Shown here: piece after piece, positions 1 to 6,095 of the stretch
Numbering within the stretch: the stretch's first letter is position 1
Layout of the letters: each line of letters begins with the position of its first letter
Source: an uncultured Lachnospiraceae bacterium
Lineage (GTDB): Bacteria; Bacillota; Clostridia; Lachnospirales; Lachnospiraceae
Assembly: GCA_910588125.1 (NCBI GenBank)
Contig: CAJUPI010000088.1
Coordinates: 1 to 9,335 of the forward strand
DNA length: 9,335 nt
Reading direction: 5' to 3'
Program-made: the position numbers and the translations under genes
Notes under the pieces: generated by a model
The model's input: only the letters and a program-made list of their open reading frames with translations
Database searches by the model: none
Told to the model about the DNA's origin: nothing

Positions 1-1
1 C

Positions 2-53
2 GAAACGAAAATCCCCTAACTCGCTTCGCTCAGACAGAGTGGATTTTCGTTTC
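2..53. repeat. Long hairpin, 13-bp perfect inverted repeat
   Basis: Bases 2-14 (GAAACGAAAATCC) are the exact reverse complement of 41-53. After a four-base bulge (15-18) the stem continues with ACTC (19-22) against GAGT (37-40). Neither side is followed by a clean T-run, so it does not look like an intrinsic terminator. It is the first of a series of hairpins filling the gene-free left end and may belong to a dispersed intergenic repeat; the window edge is one base away, so the element could extend further left. Confidence 0.7.
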
Positions 54-64
54 AACGCAAAACT

Positions 65-92
65 CAGGGATTTAAGGAATTCTAAATCCCTG
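65..92. repeat. Perfect 10-bp inverted repeat
   Basis: CAGGGATTTA (65-74) and TAAATCCCTG (83-92) are exact reverse complements with an 8-base loop that contains GAATTC. No T-run follows on either strand. It is part of the same hairpin-dense gene-free block as its neighbours. Confidence 0.7.
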
Positions 93-101
93 CAAAGTCA
101 A

Positions 102-127
102 AAGCGGCGGACTATTTCCCGCCGCTT
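102..127 (-). terminator. GC-rich hairpin, possible terminator for minus-strand transcripts
   Basis: AAGCGGCGG (102-110) pairs perfectly with CCGCCGCTT (119-127) around an 8-base loop. Read on the minus strand the hairpin is followed by CTTTTGACTTT, a modest T-rich tail; on the plus strand C-rich sequence follows. It could end transcripts that read past trpS, whose stop lies about 260 bases upstream on that strand. It could equally be just one more stem of the structured repeat block. Confidence 0.4.
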
Positions 128-144
128 CCCGCTCCTTGTTCCAT

Positions 145-311
145 GGCTGAGTATTCTCGGAGCTAAACTTGATGACATTGGTGCGAAAATAATGTCATGA
201 TAGGATTGTGGGAGCATGAAATGCGGAGCAATCCGTGGTATCATAGGGGGTCAAAATACCTTTTGACCCCAACATCATGTCATTAAGTTTAGCAGTTTCA
301 GAGGATATGCC
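145..311 (+). ncRNA. Multi-branched structured element (candidate RNA or palindromic repeat)
   Basis: The outer arm pairs 162-178 with 277-293: 17 consecutive pairs, 16 Watson-Crick plus one G-U (171 with 284) if the plus strand is the RNA. It extends outward with 152-158 against 301-307 (one U-G) and GGC 145-147 against GCC 309-311. Inside are two hairpins. The first stacks 197-202/239-244, 203-208/229-234 and 214-217/221-224 around a GAA loop. The second is a 10-bp perfect stem, 247-256/261-270, with loop TACC. The wobble pairs would be A-C mismatches on the minus strand, which hints that the plus strand is the folded one. No open reading frame fits. I do not recognise it as a named RNA class; a MITE-like or REP-like repeat with long terminal inverted repeats is equally possible. 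Confidence 0.5.
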
Positions 312-332
312 TTGAGTTAAATTTGATGAATT

Positions 333-362
333 CTGGACACGATCTTAATTTTGATTGTCCAG
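333..362 (-). terminator. Hairpin just downstream of trpS, weak terminator candidate
   Basis: CTGGACA (333-339) pairs with TGTCCAG (356-362), and ATC/GAT extends the stem after a two-base bulge. It lies 27 bases past the trpS stop codon on the minus strand, where a terminator would be expected. The sequence after it on that strand (AATTCATC) is not a T-run, so an intrinsic terminator is only a weak call. Confidence 0.3.
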
Positions 363-389
363 TTTGCTGGTACCAGTACATTAGGAGGC

Positions 390-1394
390 TCAGCGAATAC
401 GCTCGGGGAATCCGATTTTCTTTTGTACCTTGCGCAAGGTTTTGTTCGCGAAATATTGAGCCTTTTCTGCATTGTTTTTGATGATAGTATTCAGATAATC
501 TTTGTTCTTGCTCAGGTCTGCAAACCGTTCCTGTAATGGTTTTAACACCCCGACCACAGATTCACCGACGGCCGTTTTGAAATCACCATAGCCTTTGCCG
601 TCGAATTCTTTTTCCGTCTCTGCGGGAGTCTTGCCGGTGCAGGCACAATAAATGTCGATCAGGTTGTGGATGCCGGGCTGCTCTTCGCAATAGCGGATAC
701 AAGCTTCGGAATCTGTGACAGCACGTTTGAATTTGCGCATGATTGTATCGGGATCATCCATCAGATAAATGCTGGCATTGGGATTCTCGTCTGATTTGGA
801 CATCTTTTTGGATGGATCCTGCAAACTCATGATTTTGGCGCCCACTTTGCCGATATAGGCTTCCGGAATAGTGAAGACATCACCATAAATAGCATTGAAG
901 CGCTGGGCAATATCGCGGGTAATCTCCAGATGCTGCATCTGATCTATACCTACCGGGACCACATCAGACTGATACAGCAGAATATCTGCCGCCATCAATA
1001 CCGGATAGGTGAACAGGCCAGCATTAATGTTGTCGGCGTGCTTTGCCGCCTTATCTTTGAACTGGGTCATCCGGTTGAGCTCCCCCATATAGGTGAAGCA
1101 GTTCAGAATCCAGGCCAGCTCCGCATGTCCGCTGACATGAGACTGATAGTAAATGCAATTTTTTTCAGGATCCAGGCCGGCGGCAATATAGAGTGTCAGC
1201 AAAGTTCTGGCCCGTTTGCGAAGTTCTGCCGGATCCTGCCGGATCGTGATGGAGTGCATATCTACAACTCCATAAAAGGTCTCATATTCATCAGCGATAC
1301 TAACCCAGTTTTTTAGGGCGCCCAGATAGTTGCCTAAGGTCAGGTTGCCAGTCGCCTGCATACCGCTGAACAGTACTTTTTTTCCATCTAACAT
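390..1394 (-). CDS. trpS: Tryptophan--tRNA ligase (tryptophanyl-tRNA synthetase)
   Basis: Class I cytosolic aminoacyl-tRNA synthetase that charges tRNA-Trp with tryptophan using ATP. The product is 334 residues, the usual bacterial TrpS length. The N-terminus carries the HIGH-type signature as TGNLTLGNY (T15-Y23) of the Rossmann fold. The signature lysine loop KMSKS is intact at residues 197-201, followed by DENPNAS. The start at 1394 is chosen over an in-frame ATG at 1469 because AGGAG lies at 1404-1408, nine bases upstream, and because a promoter lies between the two ATGs. The gene is downstream of the response regulator on the same strand but has its own promoter and a very short leader, so no T-box attenuator is present. 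Nothing looks degenerate. Identification is secure. Confidence 0.97.
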   Translation of the reverse strand: MLDGKKVLFSGMQATGNLTLGNYLGALKNWVSIADEYETFYGVVDMHSITIRQDPAELRKRARTLLTLYIAAGLDPEKNCIYYQSHVSGHAELAWILNCFTYMGELNRMTQFKDKAAKHADNINAGLFTYPVLMAADILLYQSDVVPVGIDQMQHLEITRDIAQRFNAIYGDVFTIPEAYIGKVGAKIMSLQDPSKKMSKSDENPNASIYLMDDPDTIMRKFKRAVTDSEACIRYCEEQPGIHNLIDIYCACTGKTPAETEKEFDGKGYGDFKTAVGESVVGVLKPLQERFADLSKNKDYLNTIIKNNAEKAQYFANKTLRKVQKKIGFPERIR

Positions 1395-1425
1395 ATGATT
1401 ATTCTCCTCAGTTTTCGATGAGATA

Positions 1426-1454
1426 AGTGTAACACCGGGGCAGGGAAAAGTCAA
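1426..1454 (-). promoter_or_regulatory. Sigma-A promoter of trpS
   Basis: Read on the minus strand, -35 TTGACT (1449-1454) and -10 TACACT (1426-1431) are separated by exactly 17 bases. Transcription would start near 1419, leaving a leader of about 25 bases before the trpS ATG. This is too short for a T-box or other tryptophan-responsive leader, so constitutive expression is likely. Confidence 0.65.
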
Positions 1455-1494
1455 CTGTGAGGCTGGCATGGCTCACGGCAAACGCAAGCCTGTT

Positions 1495-2181
1495 TTATGG
1501 GACAAACCGGTATCCAAGACCACGGACGGTTACAATGTGGTCAGGCTTTTGACGGTCGTCTTCTATCTTGCCGCGCAGACGGTTGATATAGACCATGATA
1601 GCGTTATCATCTACTGCTACACCAGTCCCCCAGATCTGTTCGTAGATCATATCCTTGGTGTAGACCTGGCCGGGATGCTGTAAAAACAGCAAGAGCAGGG
1701 CGGCTTCGCGGGCAGAGAGGATCAGCTCGCCGCCGTTTTTATAAAAGCGCATGGTGCTATAGTTGTAGGAGAAGGGACCGCATTCTAACAGACCAGGCTT
1801 CTCCAAAATCATATCACGGTTGCGGCGGATCAGAGCTTTGACTTTGGCGCCGAGGACAACGGGACGAAAAGGCTTGGTGATATAGTCGTCAGCACCGACT
1901 GAGAGACCATACAGGGAGTCGTAGTCTTCACTGCGTCCGCTGACGATCATCACAGGGGTTTTGATACCTTGGCTGCGCAGACGTTTGATGACTTCAAAGC
2001 CTTCCATGTCACCCAACATGACATCCATCAAAATCAGATCATAGGTGTGCTCGGAAAGGAGCTGCAATGCCAGGGCGCCGCTGTCGGCAGCGGTGGTTTC
2101 CAGATCGTTGCTGTGCATAACTTTTTCTAATAATTTACGGATTGCGGGGTCGTCATCTACGATTAAAATTTTGTCAGCCAT
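1495..2181 (-). CDS. OmpR/PhoB-family response regulator
   Basis: Cytoplasmic two-component transcription regulator of 228 residues, the standard length. The receiver domain (about 1-120) has the acidic pocket D9/D10/D11, phospho-acceptor D53, switch residue S81 and conserved lysine K103 in the motif TKPF. The C-terminal winged-helix DNA-binding domain (about 130-228) ends in the typical TVRGLGYRF motif. The start ATG at 2181 has AAAGGA (about 2189-2194) upstream. No histidine kinase follows it on its own strand; the nearest one is the divergent hybrid kinase 159 bases away, making that the best candidate partner. The target genes are not shown by the sequence; the neighbouring transporter is a reasonable guess. 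The family is certain, the pathway is not. Confidence 0.92.
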   Translation of the reverse strand: MADKILIVDDDPAIRKLLEKVMHSNDLETTAADSGALALQLLSEHTYDLILMDVMLGDMEGFEVIKRLRSQGIKTPVMIVSGRSEDYDSLYGLSVGADDYITKPFRPVVLGAKVKALIRRNRDMILEKPGLLECGPFSYNYSTMRFYKNGGELILSAREAALLLLFLQHPGQVYTKDMIYEQIWGTGVAVDDNAIMVYINRLRGKIEDDRQKPDHIVTVRGLGYRFVP

Positions 2182-2209
2182 GGCGGAATCCTTTCGGTAT
2201 TTGCTTGAT

Positions 2210-2226
2210 ATACCCTCATTGGGTAT
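2210..2226. repeat. Inverted repeat ATACCC/GGGTAT in the divergent intergenic region
   Basis: ATACCC (2210-2215) and GGGTAT (2221-2226) are exact reverse complements around a 5-base spacer. The repeat lies about 30 bases upstream of the response-regulator start, so it could be an operator or a small leader hairpin. I could not find a convincing -35/-10 pair for the regulator gene near it. Confidence 0.35.
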
Positions 2227-2273
2227 GGGAACACGTTTGGGAATGAAAGAAGAATTGTTGAAAAAGGGGGAGT

Positions 2274-2296
2274 AATATTGAAAATATTATAATATT
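2274..2296 (+). promoter_or_regulatory. AT-rich promoter region of the kinase gene with three AATATT repeats
   Basis: A perfect -10 TATAAT lies at 2288-2293, about 48 bases before the kinase ATG. No good -35 lies 17 bases upstream of it (that stretch is G-rich). Three copies of the self-complementary hexamer AATATT occur at 2274, 2283 and 2291. The missing -35 and the repeats suggest dependence on an activator or binding by a regulator, perhaps the divergent response regulator; this is inference. AT-richness alone could produce such repeats. Confidence 0.4.
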
Positions 2297-2340
2297 AAGG
2301 TAATCTTTAGTCAAGAAAAGATTGGTAAGGAGGGCGGGAG

Positions 2341-4632
2341 ATGAGGATGTGGGGAATAAAGGAGGAAAAAGAAGAGAAGGGAAGCCCTCGGGCAGTATGG
2401 CCGGCGGGAAAAGTGTTGATTTTGGTATTGGGAATCGTGCTGGCAGCGGCTGTGCTTGTTGGGATGGGGATCTGGAAGGATTATCGCGATGCCATCATCG
2501 ATGTACAAAAAAGGCAGATGCTTTTGACTGTGCAGAGCCTGGGGGAAAGCATGGAGCTGTTTCTTCAAAATTATGCAGAAGATTTGGAAGGGCTATATCA
2601 GCTGGAGGGTGAGCTATGGTTTATAGAGCCGGGAGAGGATGCCAGCAAAAAGGTGGATTCAGAACCGGATCGTTTGATGAGGGATATCTTGCAGAAGTAT
2701 GTAACGAGCCATAAAAGCTTTGTGAATGATGTGATGGTGGAGAATACGAGTGGCGAGAACAGCAGAAGCATAAAGCATCTGAAAATCTGTCAGGAGTATT
2801 CGATCAGCCAGATGGGAGAGGGAAAGAGCCTGCGCCTGGCAGAGCTGGAGAGTGGGGAGATGTGCCTGATTATAAAAAAGGAGGTATTGGGAAAAGGGGC
2901 TCTTTCCATTGTATTAGATCTGGAGAAATATTATCAGACCTTAATGCGGGGATTGCGGGTGGGGACAAATGGCTATATGGTTCTGAAAGATGCAGAGGGT
3001 ATTATCCTGATGCATCCGGAGAGGGCACAGTGGGGGATTGAAGTGATCCATGGCAGGATGCAAATGTACCAGGGAATTGATCTGAAAAGCCTCGAAACGA
3101 TGATTCAGCATCAGATGGAAGGACAGGAAGGCGTGGAGGAATATTATTCCTACTGGTGGGCAGAGGATGGATATCCAAGAGTACGTAAGATCAGCGCCTA
3201 CAGCCCGGTACAGGTGGGGGAGGACTTCCTGATTTTGAGTGCCGTGATGGATTATGATGATATTTATATTCCGGTTGTGGAGGGTGTGCTTCGGCTGGTG
3301 TTGTTATTTTTGGCGTTTTTTTTGATTATGGTTGCCATGGCCTGGTATATTGCATATATGTTTTTACAGAAACAGAAGGATACAAGGAAGATTGCTTATC
3401 TGACAGAGTTGAATCATTTGCTGGAGGAAATGCATCGCAGTGAAGAGACGATCGCACACCAGCAGCGGCTGCAGATCATGGGAACGATGACAGGAGGAAT
3501 TGCCCATGAATTCAATAATTTACTGACGCCAATCATGGGGTATGCGGATCTGTTGCTGATGGATTTGGAGGAGGATTCGGATCCATATGACAGTGCGCTG
3601 GAGATTTATGAAGCATCGGTGAAAGCAAAGGAGATCATTCAGCAGCTTTCTTCCTTGAGCCGTAAAAATATGGAGACGGCATATAAGGATACTGACAGCA
3701 GAAGAATGCTGACACGGGCATTGAAAATGGTGCGTTCGGTCTGTCCGTCTAACATTTGCCTGGAGGAGGAGCTTTGCCTGGAAGGGGAGCATATTCTGTG
3801 TAATGAAACCCAGATGAACCAGGTAATCCTGAATATCTGTGTCAACGCGATTCATGCCATCGATCACAAAGAAGGGAAAATAAGAGTCAAAGCCCGGGTG
3901 GCGGAGCGAAAAGAGCTTGCGGATTTGCCGTCGGTCGATCGGGTACTGCCCTCGTCTTCTGAGAATTGGAATCACTATATCTGTATTGAGATTCGGGATA
4001 ATGGCTGTGGAATGAGCAAAGAGATCCAAAATCAGATTTTTGATCCGTTTTTTACAACAAAGAAAGGCGGAACCGGCACGGGGCTGGGGCTGGCATTGGT
4101 GGAGCAGATAATCCGCTCTCATAAAGGAGGGATTTATGTAGAAAGTGAACCTGGCAGAGGAAGTATGTTTTCGCTTTATTTGCCGGTCAGCGAGGGGAGG
4201 AAGACAGATATTAAGACAGGAGCTTTGAAAGAGGGAATGGAGGAGGAACAGAAAGAACAATTGCGTCTGCTGGTAGTGGATGACAATCCGAAGGTTTTAC
4301 GTCTGTTGGAAAAAGATGCGGCGAAGCTAAAGATTATGTTGAAGTGCCAAATGAACTTTGAGGAGGCACGAAGAGTACTAGAAGAAAGCCAAATCGATAA
4401 AGGCTTCGATGCATTGATAACAGAGCAAGAGATTGGCGGAAAAAGCGGAGTGGATTTTTGCATGTCGCTTCAGGGAAAATATTCGGACATGGTAATGATT
4501 GTGATGGCAGATCAAGTGACGCGGGAGCTGATAGAGGCGAAACAAAGGCGGCTTGTAGATGCTTATATTGATAAGCCGGTTTCTGTTTCCTCCATATTGG
4601 AGGTATTGAAGGGAAAGCTTAATAACCTGTAA
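2341..4632 (+). CDS. Membrane hybrid sensor histidine kinase with Cache-like sensor and degenerate receiver
   Basis: A 763-residue inner-membrane sensor kinase. TM1 is about 25-45 and TM2 about 316-341. They bracket a roughly 270-residue outside domain with the Cache signature GTNGYMVLKD...ILMHP (208-226), of the kind that binds small ligands. A short coiled-coil-like linker leads to the phospho-acceptor H389 in GIAHEFNNLLTPI, an NtrB/hybrid-type DHp motif. The ATPase domain shows N498/N502 (N box), DNGCG at 553-557, DPFFTTK at 568-574 and GTGTGLGLA at 577-585. A C-terminal receiver (about 641-763) keeps D647/D648 and K745. Its phospho-acceptor position is Glu (E695, context FDALITE) and its Thr/Ser switch is Ala (A723), so it probably cannot be phosphorylated normally. 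The start at 2341 has AAGGAGG (2327-2333) seven bases upstream. No terminator is visible before the transporter gene, so some co-transcription is possible. The ligand is unknown. Confidence 0.93.
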   Translation: MRMWGIKEEKEEKGSPRAVWPAGKVLILVLGIVLAAAVLVGMGIWKDYRDAIIDVQKRQMLLTVQSLGESMELFLQNYAEDLEGLYQLEGELWFIEPGEDASKKVDSEPDRLMRDILQKYVTSHKSFVNDVMVENTSGENSRSIKHLKICQEYSISQMGEGKSLRLAELESGEMCLIIKKEVLGKGALSIVLDLEKYYQTLMRGLRVGTNGYMVLKDAEGIILMHPERAQWGIEVIHGRMQMYQGIDLKSLETMIQHQMEGQEGVEEYYSYWWAEDGYPRVRKISAYSPVQVGEDFLILSAVMDYDDIYIPVVEGVLRLVLLFLAFFLIMVAMAWYIAYMFLQKQKDTRKIAYLTELNHLLEEMHRSEETIAHQQRLQIMGTMTGGIAHEFNNLLTPIMGYADLLLMDLEEDSDPYDSALEIYEASVKAKEIIQQLSSLSRKNMETAYKDTDSRRMLTRALKMVRSVCPSNICLEEELCLEGEHILCNETQMNQVILNICVNAIHAIDHKEGKIRVKARVAERKELADLPSVDRVLPSSSENWNHYICIEIRDNGCGMSKEIQNQIFDPFFTTKKGGTGTGLGLALVEQIIRSHKGGIYVESEPGRGSMFSLYLPVSEGRKTDIKTGALKEGMEEEQKEQLRLLVVDDNPKVLRLLEKDAAKLKIMLKCQMNFEEARRVLEESQIDKGFDALITEQEIGGKSGVDFCMSLQGKYSDMVMIVMADQVTRELIEAKQRRLVDAYIDKPVSVSSILEVLKGKLNNL

Positions 4633-4638
4633 GGAAAA

Positions 4639-4693
4639 TCATAATGGAAATTAAGGAAACGTCATGATGGGTGTAAGCTTTCGGGGCTATACT
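4639..4693 (+). promoter_or_regulatory. Candidate activator-dependent promoter of the transporter gene
   Basis: The gap between the kinase stop and the transporter start holds a -10-like TATACT (4688-4693) without a recognisable -35. Two direct repeats, TCATAATGG (4639-4647) and TCATGATGG (4662-4670), lie 23 bases apart, about two helical turns. The second repeat ends 17 bases before the -10, exactly where a -35 would be. OmpR/PhoB-type regulators bind direct repeats and often replace the -35, so this is a plausible target of the nearby regulator. The repeats are short and could be chance. Confidence 0.35.
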
Positions 4694-4740
4694 CTTCTCA
4701 TAACATAAATACAGGGATGTGTGAAGAGGAGGAAAGCATC

Positions 4741-6078
4741 ATGAATGAAACAATGCTTGCGGTTTTGGGATTCGCAACGATCCTTATGATCATTGTGCTG
4801 CTGCTTAAAAATGTGACCGTGCCGGCAATTGCTTTTATTGGAGTGTCTACGGTTACGGCATTGATCCTGATTTTGACAGGAACCTTTACCGTGGGAGAGA
4901 TGGGAGATTTTATCTCAGCAGGCGTTAAGGGTGTGCATTCAACGGCAGCACTGTTTATTTTTTCTGTGCTGTTTTTTGGGATTATGTCAGATGTTGGAAT
5001 GTTTGATAAGATTATTAATGCCCTGATGAAACGGGTGGGAAATAATGTGGTGGGAGTAGCATTTATGACCTGCATTATCGCCATGATCGGCCATTTAGAC
5101 GGCGGCGGCGCTTCCACATTTTTGATAACGATTCCGGCCATGCTTCCCGTATATAAGAGGCTGAAAATGCGTCCGACTACACTGCTTTTAATCTGTGTGA
5201 CGGCTATGGGAGTGATGAACCTGATGCCCTGGGGCGGCCCGACTATGCGCGCAGCATCTGTGCTGGAGATGGAAGCAAATACTCTGTGGATGCGGCTTCT
5301 TCCGATGCAGCTGGTAGGAATCGCTGTTGCACTGTTTACTGCGTTCTTCTGGGGAACGGTAGAAAAAAAGCGTGGCGCCGGCGAAAACAGCACGCTGCTG
5401 CTGGAGGAGACAGCGGATTCAGAAGAGCTGGCAGAGGCATCCGCCGCTGCGGATTTGGCAAGGCCAAAGCTGTTTGCCTTTAATGTAATATGGACACTGC
5501 TGATCATTGTAGCGCTGGTGTTTTTAGATGTCCCTTCTTATTATACTTTTATGGTAGGCTGCGTGGTGGCTCTGTTGGTGAACTATCCGGGAGCAAAATT
5601 GCAGGGAAAGATTATCAAGTCTCATGCAGGCCCGGCTCTTACTATGGCTTCTACAATTCTGGCAGCCGGTGTGTTTTTGGGGGTGCTGGAGGACAGTGAG
5701 ATCATGAATCACATGGCGACTGTGCTGGCTTCCTTTATTCCGCAGTCTATGGGACGTTTCCTGCCGTTGATTATCGGGGTATTGTCTGTGCCTCTGACGC
5801 TTTTGTTCTGTACGGATTCCTATTTTTATGGCCTGTTGCCAGTACTGATTGGCGTGGGAAATCAGTTTGGCGTGGATCCGGTGCATACGGCAATTACGAT
5901 GGTTGTCTGCCGTAACTGTGCTACTTTTATCAGCCCGGTGGTCCCTGCGACCTTTTTGGGAGTTGGCCTGGCCGGGGTGGAGATCAAGGATCACATCAAG
6001 AACAGCTTCTTCTGGATCTGGGGCGTGAGCATTGTCTGTCTGACAGCAGGGCTGATATTGGGAGTGCTGACATTTTAG
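4741..6078 (+). CDS. CitMHS-family citrate/divalent-metal:H+ symporter
   Basis: Polytopic membrane transporter of 445 residues. The family (TC 2.A.11, Bacillus CitM/CitH type) imports citrate complexed with Mg2+, Ca2+ or similar ions together with protons. Family-like signatures are HLDGGGAS at 118-125 followed by TFLITIPAMLPVYKRL, PWGGPTMRA from 163, and CTDSYFYGLLP at 357-367 in the second half. Hydrophobic helices fill the chain apart from a central charged loop (about 204-240) rich in Glu and Ala, probably cytoplasmic. The start at 4741 is preferred to an in-frame ATG at 4717 because GAGGAGG lies between them at the right distance from 4741 and the extra eight residues are acidic. It follows the kinase gene by 108 bases, which suggests the kinase controls it or senses its substrate. 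The substrate could be another tricarboxylate or dicarboxylate. Confidence 0.88.
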   Translation: MNETMLAVLGFATILMIIVLLLKNVTVPAIAFIGVSTVTALILILTGTFTVGEMGDFISAGVKGVHSTAALFIFSVLFFGIMSDVGMFDKIINALMKRVGNNVVGVAFMTCIIAMIGHLDGGGASTFLITIPAMLPVYKRLKMRPTTLLLICVTAMGVMNLMPWGGPTMRAASVLEMEANTLWMRLLPMQLVGIAVALFTAFFWGTVEKKRGAGENSTLLLEETADSEELAEASAAADLARPKLFAFNVIWTLLIIVALVFLDVPSYYTFMVGCVVALLVNYPGAKLQGKIIKSHAGPALTMASTILAAGVFLGVLEDSEIMNHMATVLASFIPQSMGRFLPLIIGVLSVPLTLLFCTDSYFYGLLPVLIGVGNQFGVDPVHTAITMVVCRNCATFISPVVPATFLGVGLAGVEIKDHIKNSFFWIWGVSIVCLTAGLILGVLTF

Positions 6079-6095
6079 TTATTTATGTATAAACT

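Noticed and set aside
367..376. Perfect palindrome CTGGTACCAG
   Set aside because: Ten bases, isolated, just past the trpS stop; chance occurrence is plausible and nothing ties it to a function.
1470..1490. Hairpin after the response-regulator stop as a terminator
   Set aside because: The minus-strand RNA can form about eight pairs using two wobbles, but no T-run follows, so I would not call it an intrinsic terminator.
1395..1494. Possible T-box leader upstream of trpS
   Set aside because: A good promoter at 1426-1454 leaves only about 25 leader bases and there is no T-box sequence or specifier stem.
3520..4260. 246-codon open frame on the minus strand inside the kinase gene
   Set aside because: It is antisense to the conserved histidine kinase catalytic core, has no ribosome binding site I can see, and its translation resembles no protein family.
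4717..4740. Earlier in-frame ATG for the transporter
   Set aside because: The ribosome binding site lies inside this extension and serves the ATG at 4741.
4698..5507. 269-codon open frame on the minus strand over the transporter gene
   Set aside because: Its Ser/Ile/Ala-rich translation is what the antisense of a hydrophobic membrane protein gene gives; the plus-strand CitMHS protein explains the region.
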